Counted from the stretch's first letter, positions 16,026-24,896 are shown. The stretch is DNA of 64,000 nt from Novosphingobium sp. SG707 (GCF_012275515.1 NZ_JAAZQL010000007.1:186001-250000), one strand, 5' to 3'. The notes: generated by a model not told the origin, from the sequence alone. Program-made: numbers and translations.

Positions 16026-18188
16026 ATGATCCAGTTTCGCCGCCGCCACGCGCCCGTGTTTGCGCTTTTGCTGGCCAGCACCGCCACGCCTGTTTTGGCG
16101 CAAACCGCGCCCAAGGACACCGGATTGGCCGATATTGTGGTCACCGCCGAAAGGCGTGAGCAAAGCCTGCAACAGGTTCCCATCTCGGCCACGGTGCTGA
16201 ATGCCGAGGATCTGCAACGCAAGGGCGTGGGCAATCTGGCCGATATTCAGCAGGTTGCGCCCTCGATTGCGATCAACACGGTCAACCGCTCGACCTTCGT
16301 CAACATTCGCGGCGTGGGCATTGCACAAAGCGCGCCCACCTCGAACCCCGGCGTGGCCTATTACATCGACGGCCAGTTGATCCCGCATGAGCAATTCATC
16401 GGCATGAGCTTCTATGATATCGCTTCCATCGAGGTTCTGCGCGGGCCGCAGGGCACGCTGACCGGCCAGAATTCGACCGGCGGCGCCATCTATGTCCGCA
16501 CGCCCAAGCCGCAATTTGACTCGCTCTCAGCCATGGCCAATCTGACGGCGGGCAATTACGGCCGCTATCGCGCGGAAACGGCGGCCAATATCGGCGGCGA
16601 AAATGTCGCACTGCGTCTGGCCTATGTGCATGAAGAGCGCGACAGCTATACCAAAAACATCGCCGCCAATGCGCAGAGCCAGCCCGGCAATCTGAAGATG
16701 GACGCGGTGCGCGGCAATCTGCGCGTGCGCGGGATGGACGGCACGCTGGACCTCAACCTGCGCGCCGAATATTTCAATTCGCGCAGCGACAATATTGCCG
16801 TGAAAAACCGCAATGATGCGGTCACCAGCAACCCGTTCCAGATCGAGGAGGACGCACGCTCCTACCTCAACCAGCACGGCTATCGCCTGGCGATGGACGC
16901 CCGCGTCGATCTTACCGACAAGGTGCAGTTCCGCACGCTGACCTCTTGGCAGGATGGCAAGACGCTGGACCAGACCGATGGCGACCGCACCGCGACGGCC
17001 GCACCGCGCCCGCCCGCCGCCAATGTCGGCCGCGTCAGCCAGTCGAGCACCCAGTTCCAGACCTTCATTCAGGAATTCAACCTGCTCTCGACCGACAAGG
17101 GCCCGCTGCAATGGGTGTTGGGCGCGTTCTTCATGGATGAAAAGGTGCCGGTCACGCTGCTGCGCGACAACAATAACGTGCGGGATTTCGTCAGCAGCAC
17201 CAGCACGATCATCACCACCGCCAAGAACACCACCTATTCCGGCTTTGGCCAGATCAACTATCATTTCAATGACAAGCTCGAACTGGTGGTCGGCGGGCGC
17301 TATAGCTGGGACAGCCAGGTCTATACCCGCTTTGCCGTGCCGGGGGCCGGTTTCACCCTGCCCTTCACCTCCTCGATCTCGACCAATCAGCTTACCGGCA
17401 AGGTGGGGGTGAATTATCATCTGGGCCGCGACGGACTGCTCTATGTCTCGGCTTCGAAGGGCTACAAGGCGGGTGGCGTCAACCTGACGCCCAACACGCC
17501 CAACTTCATGCCGGAGCGCAATTTCGTCTATGAGGCGGGCTTCAAGACCCAGTTCCTCGACCGCCATCTGCGGGTCAATGGCGATGTGTTCTATTCGGTT
17601 TACAAGGACATTCAGCTCTCCAGCCTCGTGGGCGGATTGCCCGTCACGCAAAACGCGCTGGGCGGCCATGCCAAGGGGGCCGAACTGGAAGTGACCGGCC
17701 AGTTTGGCGCTCTGGGGCTGAATATGGGTGCGGGCATTCTGGACGCGCAATTCAGCAATGCGGCCTGTATTTCCGACACCAACGCGGCCGGAACCGATGC
17801 CGGATGCCCCACCAATCTGCGCTTTGTGCCGCAGGGACGCACCCTGCCCTTCTCGCCCAAGCTGACGCTCAATGGCGGCATTCAATATGCCATCCCGCTG
17901 GGCGGCGACATCACCGCCACCCCGCGCCTGCAATGGAGCCATGTATCGAGCCAGAACGCCACGCCCTTCCCCAGCATCAACACGCTGGTGCCGGGGCGCG
18001 ACCTGCTCGATGCGCGCGTGACCTTTGATTTCCACCATGGCTGGCAGGTGGAGGGTTTTGTCCAGAACCTGACGAACAAGCTCTACATCGCCTCACAGAT
18101 CCAGAATTCGTCCAGCGCGGATGGCGGGATCATCTATGGCGCGCCGCGCACCTGGGGCGTGCGCCTGAAGGCCGTGTTCGGCAAATAA
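16026..18188 (+). CDS. TonB-dependent receptor (siderophore-receptor-like class)
   Basis: The 720-residue receptor starts at 16026 after AAAGGGAGG. It has a signal peptide ending TPVLA-QTA, a TonB-box-like LADIVVTAERREQSLQQVP, and a plug with IEVLRGPQGTLTGQNSTGGAIYV (about 130-155). The barrel ends GVRLKAVFGK. This class is greatly expanded in sphingomonads and usually takes up plant-derived or aromatic compounds rather than iron chelates. It is followed after 19 nt by a secreted di-haem cytochrome c and then an OmpA-like protein in the same direction, and is preceded by a LacI-type operator. The import substrate is unknown. Confidence 0.92.
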   Translation: MIQFRRRHAPVFALLLASTATPVLAQTAPKDTGLADIVVTAERREQSLQQVPISATVLNAEDLQRKGVGNLADIQQVAPSIAINTVNRSTFVNIRGVGIAQSAPTSNPGVAYYIDGQLIPHEQFIGMSFYDIASIEVLRGPQGTLTGQNSTGGAIYVRTPKPQFDSLSAMANLTAGNYGRYRAETAANIGGENVALRLAYVHEERDSYTKNIAANAQSQPGNLKMDAVRGNLRVRGMDGTLDLNLRAEYFNSRSDNIAVKNRNDAVTSNPFQIEEDARSYLNQHGYRLAMDARVDLTDKVQFRTLTSWQDGKTLDQTDGDRTATAAPRPPAANVGRVSQSSTQFQTFIQEFNLLSTDKGPLQWVLGAFFMDEKVPVTLLRDNNNVRDFVSSTSTIITTAKNTTYSGFGQINYHFNDKLELVVGGRYSWDSQVYTRFAVPGAGFTLPFTSSISTNQLTGKVGVNYHLGRDGLLYVSASKGYKAGGVNLTPNTPNFMPERNFVYEAGFKTQFLDRHLRVNGDVFYSVYKDIQLSSLVGGLPVTQNALGGHAKGAELEVTGQFGALGLNMGAGILDAQFSNAACISDTNAAGTDAGCPTNLRFVPQGRTLPFSPKLTLNGGIQYAIPLGGDITATPRLQWSHVSSQNATPFPSINTLVPGRDLLDARVTFDFHHGWQVEGFVQNLTNKLYIASQIQNSSSADGGIIYGAPRTWGVRLKAVFGK

Positions 18189-18207
18189 GCAAGAGGAAGC
18201 GGGGATC

Positions 18208-19707
18208 ATGCGCAAGATCAGCCTGATGGTGGCCGGTGTCGCGGGGGCGGCGATCTTTGGCCAGTTGGGCGCCGCCGCGCCGGAGCGCCTTCCGGAACGC
18301 TGGTGGTCGCCGGGCGAAGGACGCGTGTTCCCCGCCAGCCTCGATTATCCCAACGATCATGGCACCCTGCGCGTGCTGGTCGATGGCGGGCCGGTGGCGA
18401 CGAAGGGCCATCCTTTCTTCGAGCCGCTGGGCGCCAATGGCCGCGCCTGCGTCACCTGTCATCAGCCTGCCGATGCGATGAGCATTTCGGCGGCCACGGC
18501 GGCGGAGCGCTGGAGCAAGACAGGCGGCAAAGACCCGCTTTTCGCCGCCATCGACGGCGCCAATTGCCCCAGCCTGCCGCAGGACAAGCGCGAATCCCAT
18601 TCGCTGCTGATCGAGCGCGGCCTGTTCCGCATTCAACTGCCCTGGCCGGTGCGGCAATGGAACGGGCGGCCTGTCACGCCCGACTTCACCATTGAGGTGA
18701 TGCGCGACCCCAATGGTTGCAATTCGGGGCCGAATTATGGGCCGGGGGCGGGCAATATCTCAGTCTATCGGCGGGCGCGGCCGGTGGCGAATATGAAATA
18801 TCTGCTCGCCGTCGGCTTTCCCTTCGATCCTAAGCAGGGTTTCGCCCTGCCTCGCGATCCTGACGATGGCTCGATGATGTCGGGCAATATCATGGCCGAC
18901 AATCGCGCGGGCAATCTGCGGATGCAGATGGAGGATGCCGCGCATGGCCATCTGCAATTTGCGCGCGGGCTGAACGCCAAGCAGATCGCCCAGATCCGCG
19001 ACTTTGAAATGCGCGTCTATACCGCGCAGCAGGTCAGCAAACAGGCAGGCGCTCTCGACAGTATGGGCGCCGAGGGCGGGCCGATGAAGCTGAAGAACTC
19101 GCAGCCCGGCGCGCTGGGCAGCATCGGCATCCCGGTGTGGAGCGAGTTCGCCAAATGGGAGAAGATCAGCCCCGAGGACGCCAAGGCGCTGACGCCGGAG
19201 CAACTGGCCTTCCGCCAATCAATGGCGCGCGGCGCGCGGGTGTTCCGCGACAAAATGTTCCTCATCACCGATACGGCGGGCATCAATTCGCGCATCGGCT
19301 TTGGCAATCCGGTCCGCAATTCCTGCGTTTTCTGCCACAATATGAGCCAGATGGGCAATGACGTGGCCCCCGGGCAAGTCGATCTGGGCACCACCACCAT
19401 GCCCTTTGCCGACCCGTGGCGCGATCTGCCGCTGTTCCGCATAACCTGCCTCAAGGCCCCGCATCCCCATTATGGCCGCGTGATTTACACGATGGACCCC
19501 GGCTTTGCGATGACCACGGGCCGCTGCGCCGATGTGGGCAAAATCACCCTGCAATCCATGCGGGGGCTAGCCGCCCGCGCGCCCTATTTCTCCAATGGGC
19601 TGGCCAAGGATCTGCGCGGCATCGTCGATTATTACGACCGCCGCTACAACATCGGCTATACCGAGCAGGAAAAGCAGGATCTCACCAATATGATGAGTGC
19701 ATTGTGA
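18208..19707 (+). CDS. Secreted di-haem cytochrome c, peroxidase/MauG-like
   Basis: The 499-residue protein has a signal peptide ending GQLGAAA and two haem-binding motifs, CVTCH at 81-85 and CVFCH at about 373-377, so it is exported and binds two c-type haems. The stretch HPFFEPLGANGRACVTCH and the segment ARAPYFSNG followed by LRGIVDYYDRRYNIGY near the C-terminus resemble the MauG/di-haem cytochrome c peroxidase superfamily, but the spacing between the haem motifs (about 290 residues) is longer than usual. It lies between a TonB receptor and an OmpA-like gene, sharing the TGATG overlap with the latter. It may oxidise the imported compound or take electrons from a periplasmic dehydrogenase; no function is established. 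Confidence 0.82.
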   Translation: MRKISLMVAGVAGAAIFGQLGAAAPERLPERWWSPGEGRVFPASLDYPNDHGTLRVLVDGGPVATKGHPFFEPLGANGRACVTCHQPADAMSISAATAAERWSKTGGKDPLFAAIDGANCPSLPQDKRESHSLLIERGLFRIQLPWPVRQWNGRPVTPDFTIEVMRDPNGCNSGPNYGPGAGNISVYRRARPVANMKYLLAVGFPFDPKQGFALPRDPDDGSMMSGNIMADNRAGNLRMQMEDAAHGHLQFARGLNAKQIAQIRDFEMRVYTAQQVSKQAGALDSMGAEGGPMKLKNSQPGALGSIGIPVWSEFAKWEKISPEDAKALTPEQLAFRQSMARGARVFRDKMFLITDTAGINSRIGFGNPVRNSCVFCHNMSQMGNDVAPGQVDLGTTTMPFADPWRDLPLFRITCLKAPHPHYGRVIYTMDPGFAMTTGRCADVGKITLQSMRGLAARAPYFSNGLAKDLRGIVDYYDRRYNIGYTEQEKQDLTNMMSAL

Positions 19708-20474
19708 TGTTTCGCTTTTTCCTCACCGCCGCCGCGCTGGTTGCTCCCTTGTCGGCGGCGGCCGCCGAAACGGTCCGCTTCATCGCCTGCCCGATCTATC
19801 GCGATGCCGACAGCGGCAAGAAATCGGGCTGCTGGCTCTCCGACGATCCGGCAACGGGCGTGCGCTATGACGTCTCGCTCAGCCCGCACAAGCCGGACTG
19901 GAACTATGCGGTGATGGTGGAGGGGATCGTAACCGCCGCCCCGACCACGCCCTGCGGCGGTGTGGTTCTGGACGCGGTGCGCACCAGTCGCTTGTATGAC
20001 ACGCCCTGCACGCGCCATATGCTGCCCGCAGAGGGTTTTCCGGGCCGCCGCTTCGTGCTGCCCAAGCGCAATATCACGCCCTCATCGGTGGCACGCCCGG
20101 TCCCGCCCGGTCCCTATGCAGAGCGCGTGTTTCCCGTCTATTTCGAATTCGGCAATGACTTTCTGATCTATCAATACGGCGACTATCTGATTGAACAGGC
20201 CGGCAACTGGATCAATGCCGCGCATCCCAAAAAGCTGATCGTCACCGGTTTTGCCGCCATGCAGCCCGAGGTGATTTCCGGGCGCGCCATGGCCGAACCG
20301 GCGGAATTGGCCGCCCAGCGCGCCGAGACGATTGCCGAAACGCTGCGCCGCATGATGCCGGGCATGCCGATCGAAACCGCCGCCGACACCAGCGGCAGCG
20401 CGACACAGGACAAGGACGCCGACGGCCTTTCCGACCAGTCGCGCCGCCGCGTGGAAATCAGGGCGCTGTTCTAA
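19707..20474 (+). CDS. Periplasmic protein with degenerate OmpA-like C-terminal domain
   Basis: The protein has 255 residues. The ATG at 19707 overlaps the cytochrome stop (TGATG). A signal peptide ends SAAAA-ETV. The N-terminal 130 residues contain several cysteines (FIACPIYRDAD, SGCWLSD, TTPCGGV, DTPCTRHML), which may form disulphides. The C-terminal part (VYFEFGNDFL, then IVTGFAAMQ, AAQRAETIAETLRR and SRRRVEIRAL) follows the order of OmpA/MotB peptidoglycan-binding domains but is diverged. It may anchor the cytochrome near the peptidoglycan; that is inferred only from the gene pair. The gene ends convergently, overlapping the PrpD stop. Confidence 0.7.
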   Translation: MFRFFLTAAALVAPLSAAAAETVRFIACPIYRDADSGKKSGCWLSDDPATGVRYDVSLSPHKPDWNYAVMVEGIVTAAPTTPCGGVVLDAVRTSRLYDTPCTRHMLPAEGFPGRRFVLPKRNITPSSVARPVPPGPYAERVFPVYFEFGNDFLIYQYGDYLIEQAGNWINAAHPKKLIVTGFAAMQPEVISGRAMAEPAELAAQRAETIAETLRRMMPGMPIETAADTSGSATQDKDADGLSDQSRRRVEIRALF

Positions 20475-21820
20475 AACAACGCCCCAACGTCCGCGCATCC
20501 CTCCAGCGAAAGAATCGCCCGCGCGAGCCCTTGCGGATCGGCGGGCGGCACTTTCGCCCGCGCCGCGCCGTCGATGAATTTGGCCACCAGCGCCTGCTCT
20601 CCCAAGGGCCGCGCAGGACAGCCAAGGGCATCCTCCTGACGCGCGCTGATGCTGCGCCCGTCGTGCAGATGCAGCGTCAGATGTCCGCCAGCGCCATGCC
20701 AGTTTGCCTCCTCCAGAACGCGCGGCGACACTTTTGCCGCCATGGCCAGCACCGCCGGATCGGCCAGCGATGCCGCATCGAAATCATCCAGCCCCACATC
20801 CCCGCGCACCAAAGCCAGCGCCAGCGTAAAAGGAATGGAGAATTTCGCATCAATCGCCGTGGCGGCGGCCTGTTTGCGCGCCAAGGGCTCGCACAGCATG
20901 GCCTGGATCGTATCCACGCCCACCTCGATGCGCGCGATATCGCCGGGCGCGACCTGCATCGCCCGCGCCATCTCGATCATCGCATGGGTGCCCCGGCATG
21001 AAGGCCAGCGCTTGAAAGTCAGCGCCTCGATCCAGAACCTCTGCCCTAACCCGCCGAGCAGATCGCCCGCATCATACCGCCCCCCGGCATAGAGCGCATA
21101 AAAGCCCCCCTTGCCCTCCAAAGGCTGCTCAAACCCGGCGACACCCTCCCGCGCCAGCAAGGCGGACAGCACTGCCGCCTGCGCCGGAAAACCTTCGCGC
21201 ACGGCGCGGATCACGGTGCCCTGCGAATGTTTGATCTCACCGGGCATCACGTTCTGACACAGCATCAACGAGAGAGCATCGCGCACTTGGGCCGCCGAAA
21301 GGCCCAGCAGGGAAGCCGCCCCCGCCACCGCGCCAAACCCGGCCAGAATCGGCGGTGGATACCAACCGCCCACCTCCATCCTTTGGCGCAACGCCATCGC
21401 CATCCGGCACCCGACATCGCAACCCACCGCCAGCGCGGTCAGGAAACGCCGCCCATCGACGCCCCCCTCGGCCTGCGCCAAGGCCAGCAACGCGGGAACA
21501 AGGCTGGCATTGGGATGGATCGGCGCGCCGTCCAGCGCATCCTCGTAATCGAGCGCGTGAGCCATCGCTCCATTGGCCAATGCAGCCATCGGCGCGGCAG
21601 CAGTCATCCCCGAGCCAAGGATGCGGCAAGGGCCATCCCCCGCCGCCACGCGGACGAAAGGCTCCACCTCGCCCGCCATGCCGCTGGCCCCCAGCATGAC
21701 GCCCAAAGCATCCAGCAGCACCCAGCGCGCGGAACGCACCGTTGCAGGCGGCAAATCGTCAAACCGGCAATCCGCGACAAAGGCGGAAAGCCGGTCCGAC
21801 AATGCTTTATCGCACGACAT
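20471..21820 (-). CDS. MmgE/PrpD family protein
   Basis: The 449-residue protein starts at ATG 21820, inside the 3' end of the DUF3237 gene (14-nt overlap). The N-terminal helical domain contains ARWVLLDALGVMLG and the long conserved ANGAMAHALDYEDA segment of the 2-methylcitrate dehydratase/aconitate decarboxylase superfamily. The C-terminal small domain includes FKRWPSCRGTHAMIE and KFSIPFTLALAL, also family-typical. Members dehydrate or decarboxylate tricarboxylic acids. Here it is the third gene of a unit with an aldehyde dehydrogenase and a DUF3237 protein, so the substrate is likely not methylcitrate; no prpB or prpC is nearby. Confidence 0.88.
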   Translation of the reverse strand: MSCDKALSDRLSAFVADCRFDDLPPATVRSARWVLLDALGVMLGASGMAGEVEPFVRVAAGDGPCRILGSGMTAAAPMAALANGAMAHALDYEDALDGAPIHPNASLVPALLALAQAEGGVDGRRFLTALAVGCDVGCRMAMALRQRMEVGGWYPPPILAGFGAVAGAASLLGLSAAQVRDALSLMLCQNVMPGEIKHSQGTVIRAVREGFPAQAAVLSALLAREGVAGFEQPLEGKGGFYALYAGGRYDAGDLLGGLGQRFWIEALTFKRWPSCRGTHAMIEMARAMQVAPGDIARIEVGVDTIQAMLCEPLARKQAAATAIDAKFSIPFTLALALVRGDVGLDDFDAASLADPAVLAMAAKVSPRVLEEANWHGAGGHLTLHLHDGRSISARQEDALGCPARPLGEQALVAKFIDGAARAKVPPADPQGLARAILSLEGCADVGALF

Positions 21821-22334
21821 AAAAGTCGATAATCACGGAATCAGGCGTGCGAATGCCCCGCGCGACAAAGGCCGAGCGCGCCAGCCATTCCTGCGGCCCC
21901 GCCTTCACATCAAAGCGCGGCGTGGTGCGGAAATAATAGGCGGAAGGGTCCACCTTCTCGCCCTTGGCCAGTTTCTCGGTCACTTCCGGGCTGGCCACGC
22001 GCACGCCGGGGTTGGTGATCTCGATCACCGTGCCGTCCGCGCTTTTCATAAAATAGCGCGCCTCGACCTTGGTCAGGCCACCGGGCATGATTGTCTGCCA
22101 ATCGCCGCCGCCGGGCATGATCGTGCCCTTCAACATCGGCCCATCGACCGTGCCGCCGGTGATGGCGATAAAGCGCTTGCGGCCACCAGCTACCTCGCCC
22201 TGTTCAACCGGAGCGGCAAGGGTGATGCGCGCGGTAAACGCATAATCGAGCGTTGGCGCGGGCGCGGCGGGCGCCTGAGCCAGCGCGGGCGAAGCGGCGA
22301 GCGCAAGGCCCGCCGCAATCAGACCCTTGCCCAT
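21807..22334 (-). CDS. Secreted DUF3237 domain protein
   Basis: The 175-residue protein starts at ATG 22334, overlapping the aldehyde dehydrogenase stop (TGATG). Residues 1-19 are a signal peptide ending SPALA-QAP. The remainder matches the DUF3237 beta-barrel pattern: a strand with ITLAAP, then RKRFIAITGGTVDGPMLKG, the GGGDWQTIMPGG loop and a C-terminal FYVVR. DUF3237 members have no established reaction and often sit in aromatic and dicarboxylate catabolic clusters. It is odd that an exported protein lies between two genes for apparently cytoplasmic enzymes. Confidence 0.82.
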   Translation of the reverse strand: MGKGLIAAGLALAASPALAQAPAAPAPTLDYAFTARITLAAPVEQGEVAGGRKRFIAITGGTVDGPMLKGTIMPGGGDWQTIMPGGLTKVEARYFMKSADGTVIEITNPGVRVASPEVTEKLAKGEKVDPSAYYFRTTPRFDVKAGPQEWLARSAFVARGIRTPDSVIIDFYVVR

Positions 22335-23734
22335 CAGATGGGGAAATGCCCGTCCTGGGTTTCGACGGTGATCCAGCGCGTTTCGGTGAAGCTGTCGATG
22401 CCCTGACGTCCGCCGAAGCGGCCATAGCCCGAGGCGCCGACGCCGCCGAAGGGCATCTGCGCCTCGTCATGGACGGTCGCGCCGTTGACGTGGCAGATGC
22501 CGCTCTTGATCTGCTTGGCAAGGCGCAGGCCCTTGGCGATGTCCTTGGTGAAGACCGCAGCCGACAGGCCATATTCGGTGTCATTGGCCAGCTCGATCGC
22601 ATGCGCCTCATCACGCGCGCGGATGAGGCCGACGACGGGACCAAAGCTCTCGTCGCGGAACAGCTTCATGTCCGGCGTCACCTTGTCCACCAGATGCGCG
22701 GGCATGACGACGTTGAGCGTGGTTTCCCCGCCGGTCAGCAAGGCTGCGCCCTTGGCCACGGCATCGTCCACCAGCGAAAGGCAATGCGCCACCGTCTTGG
22801 CATCAACCACCCCGCCCAGCGGCGTGTTGCCCAGACGCGGATCACCGGCAGTCAAAGTCTTGACCTTGGCGGCGAATTTCTCGGCAAAGGCATCCGCCAC
22901 GGCATCCACCACGATGATCCGCTCGGTGCTCATGCAGATCTGGCCCTGGTTCATATAGGCCCCGAAAGCGGCCGCCTTGACCGCCTCGTCAAGGTCCGCG
23001 TCCGCGCAGATCACCAAAGGCGCCTTGCCGCCCAGTTCGAGCAGGCAGGGCTTGAGATGCTCGGCCGCGCGCTTGGCGATGATGCGGCCAACGGCGGTGC
23101 TGCCGGTAAAATTGATACGCTTGACCTCGGGCGCGTCGATCAGCGCGCCCACGACATCGGCGGCGTCCGCAGGCGCATTGGTCACAACATTGACCACGCC
23201 TTCGGGGAAACCGGCCTCGGCAAAGGCCTCGATAATCAGCGCATGGGTGCGCGGGCATTGCTCGCTGGCCTTCAGGATCACCGCATTGCCGCAGGCCAAG
23301 GGCGTGGCAATCGCGCGCACGCCAAGGATGATCGGCGCATTCCACGGCGCAATGCCCAGGATCACGCCCACCGGTTCGCGCAGCGCCATGGCAAGGCAGC
23401 CGGGCTTGTCGGAGGGGATCACTTCGCCCGAAATCTGGGTGGTCAGGCTGGCCGCTTCGCGCACCATGCTGACGGCAAGGCCAAGGTTGAACATCGCCCA
23501 ACCGGCGGTTGCGCCGATCTCGCCCATCATCGCGGCGACGAACTCATCCTTCTTGGCCGCCAGGGCATCGGCCGCCTTTTGCAGCACCGCGCGGCGGGCA
23601 TTCGGGCCCATGGCGCCCCAAGCAGGCTGGGCCGCAGCAGCACGCGCCGCGATTCCCGCCATCTCGCCCGCCTGCATCGCCACCGCCGACGAGGCAACTT
23701 CGCCCGTCACTGGGTTCAATCTCGTGAATTCCAT
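22334..23734 (-). CDS. Aldehyde dehydrogenase, vanillin/salicylaldehyde dehydrogenase-like
   Basis: The 466-residue NAD(P)-dependent aldehyde dehydrogenase starts at ATG 23734. All core residues are visible: Asn132 in PWNAP, Lys154, the FTGST turn at 209-213, general base Glu233 in LELGGKAP, and nucleophile Cys267 in NQGQICMSTERI. The QGQICMSTER context is that of benzaldehyde- and vanillin-type dehydrogenases rather than betaine-aldehyde or succinic-semialdehyde types, so an aromatic aldehyde is the likely substrate. It leads a three-gene unit with DUF3237 and PrpD genes. A perfect TATAAT (23791-23786) overlapped by an inverted repeat lies 33-57 nt upstream, which points to repression by an unlinked regulator. 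Confidence 0.9.
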   Translation of the reverse strand: MEFTRLNPVTGEVASSAVAMQAGEMAGIAARAAAAQPAWGAMGPNARRAVLQKAADALAAKKDEFVAAMMGEIGATAGWAMFNLGLAVSMVREAASLTTQISGEVIPSDKPGCLAMALREPVGVILGIAPWNAPIILGVRAIATPLACGNAVILKASEQCPRTHALIIEAFAEAGFPEGVVNVVTNAPADAADVVGALIDAPEVKRINFTGSTAVGRIIAKRAAEHLKPCLLELGGKAPLVICADADLDEAVKAAAFGAYMNQGQICMSTERIIVVDAVADAFAEKFAAKVKTLTAGDPRLGNTPLGGVVDAKTVAHCLSLVDDAVAKGAALLTGGETTLNVVMPAHLVDKVTPDMKLFRDESFGPVVGLIRARDEAHAIELANDTEYGLSAAVFTKDIAKGLRLAKQIKSGICHVNGATVHDEAQMPFGGVGASGYGRFGGRQGIDSFTETRWITVETQDGHFPI

Positions 23735-23766
23735 GCGCTCAGCCTTTCAAAAGCATCCTGACATTC

Positions 23767-23783
23767 TGCTATTATTGATAGCA
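23767..23783. promoter_or_regulatory. Inverted repeat TGCTAT-N5-ATAGCA at ALDH promoter
   Basis: TGCTATTATTGATAGCA is a perfect 6-bp palindrome with a 5-bp spacer. It lies immediately downstream of the minus-strand TATAAT at 23791-23786, across the expected transcription start, so a repressor bound here would block the aldehyde dehydrogenase operon. The regulator is not recognisable nearby. Confidence 0.55.
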
Positions 23784-23785
23784 AT

Positions 23786-23791
23786 ATTATA
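23786..23791 (-). promoter_or_regulatory. -10 element TATAAT of the ALDH operon
   Basis: A consensus TATAAT reads on the minus strand 52 nt before the ATG at 23734 in otherwise AT-poor DNA. The -35 region at standard spacing is weak (GGTGCT), which suggests activator dependence or low basal strength. Confidence 0.5.
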
Positions 23792-23865
23792 TCTATCCGC
23801 GCGGTGCAAGCACCCAGCCGCCATCCAACACGGAAAAAAGTGATTTTGCCATGCAAACCTGGCAA

Positions 23866-23879
23866 TGCAAGCGTTGTCA
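23866..23879. promoter_or_regulatory. LacI-family operator before alpha/beta hydrolase
   Basis: TGCAAGCGTTGTCA matches the consensus TGnnAnCGnTnnCA at every fixed position and shares TGCAAGCG with the lacI-proximal site. It is 47 nt upstream of the hydrolase ATG at 23927 and lies in the region shared with the divergent aldehyde dehydrogenase. Confidence 0.65.
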
Positions 23880-23926
23880 TTGTTTGAAAAATCGGCAAAC
23901 ATCGTCCCGCTATAAAGGAGACAAGG

Positions 23927-24895
23927 ATGCCCTCTTACCGCCTGCCCCTCGCGGCCGCCCTGCTGAGCCTTGCCGGCACCGCCATCGCACAGACACCGCC
24001 GCCGTCCCGCGCCCCGGCCCTGACACCCGAGCAGGAAGCCGAACGCATCGCCGCGCGCAATCTGCCCAATGTTCCCGGCTCCGGCCCCTATCCGGCGATC
24101 ATGGAGGTCAGCCCCAGCCTGCCCAATCACGTGATCTATCGCCCCGCCGCCATGCCTGCCGCAAAACTGGGCGTGCTGGTCTGGGGCAATGGCGGATGTC
24201 AGGAAGATGGCGCCAGCGCGCGGCAACACCTGCTGGAAATCGCCAGCCATGGTTATGTGGTGATCGCGCCCGGGCGCATCATGTCCGGCCCCACCGCCAC
24301 CGAAAAATTGCCCGAACCCGCCCCCGGCGCCCCGCGTCGTCTGGATTCGCCCACGAAAAGCGCCGATGTGCTGGCGGGCCTCGATTGGGCGCTGAAGGAA
24401 AATGCGCGGGCGGGCAGCCCGCTCAAGGGCCATATCGATCCGAAGCAAACCGCCGTTGCGGGCCATAGCTGCGGCGGACTGCAGGCGCTCGAAGTGGCCC
24501 GCGATCCGCGCATTCATGCCGTGCTGATCCATAACAGCGGCGTCTTTGCCGATGGCAGCAATCCGATTGCCGGGATCAATGTGACCAAGGCGCTGCTGAA
24601 GGATATTCACACCCCGATCATCTATATTCTGGGCGGGCCGGGCGATATTGCCTATCCCAACGGCACCGACGATTACGCGCGGATCGAGCATGTTCCCGCC
24701 GTGCTGGTCAATCTGCCGGTGGGCCATGGCGGCACTTTCTATAAACCCTATGGCGGCGCGGTGGCGCAGGTTTCGGTCGATTGGCTGGAATGGCAATTGC
24801 GCGGGGATAAAAGCGCAGGCCGGACCTTTACCGGCCCGGCCTGTCGCCTTTGCGTTGCGCCCGGATGGAGCATCGAGCGCAAACATATGGATTAA
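23927..24895 (+). CDS. Secreted alpha/beta hydrolase (dienelactone-hydrolase-like)
   Basis: The 322-residue protein starts at ATG 23927 after AAGGAG. A signal peptide ends GTAIA-QTP. The fold markers are the LGVLVWGNGGC strand and oxyanion loop near 81-91, nucleophile Ser181 in AGHSCGG, acid in LGGPGDIAYPN and His in PVGHGGTFYKPYGG. The cysteine next to the serine (HSCGG) occurs in dienelactone-hydrolase-like and cutinase-like secreted enzymes. It probably cleaves an ester in the periplasm. It sits alone behind a LacI-type operator and ends two bases from the convergent tandem hydrolase gene. Confidence 0.85.
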   Translation: MPSYRLPLAAALLSLAGTAIAQTPPPSRAPALTPEQEAERIAARNLPNVPGSGPYPAIMEVSPSLPNHVIYRPAAMPAAKLGVLVWGNGGCQEDGASARQHLLEIASHGYVVIAPGRIMSGPTATEKLPEPAPGAPRRLDSPTKSADVLAGLDWALKENARAGSPLKGHIDPKQTAVAGHSCGGLQALEVARDPRIHAVLIHNSGVFADGSNPIAGINVTKALLKDIHTPIIYILGGPGDIAYPNGTDDYARIEHVPAVLVNLPVGHGGTFYKPYGGAVAQVSVDWLEWQLRGDKSAGRTFTGPACRLCVAPGWSIERKHMD

Positions 24896-24896
24896 T

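Noticed and set aside
16527..18038. A 503-codon minus-strand open frame opposite the TonB receptor
   Set aside because: The receptor on the plus strand is unambiguous; the opposite frame is a GC-driven shadow.
20471..21820. Methylcitrate cycle enzyme assignment for the PrpD-family gene
   Set aside because: No prpB, prpC or acnD neighbour; the gene is linked instead to an aromatic-type aldehyde dehydrogenase and DUF3237.
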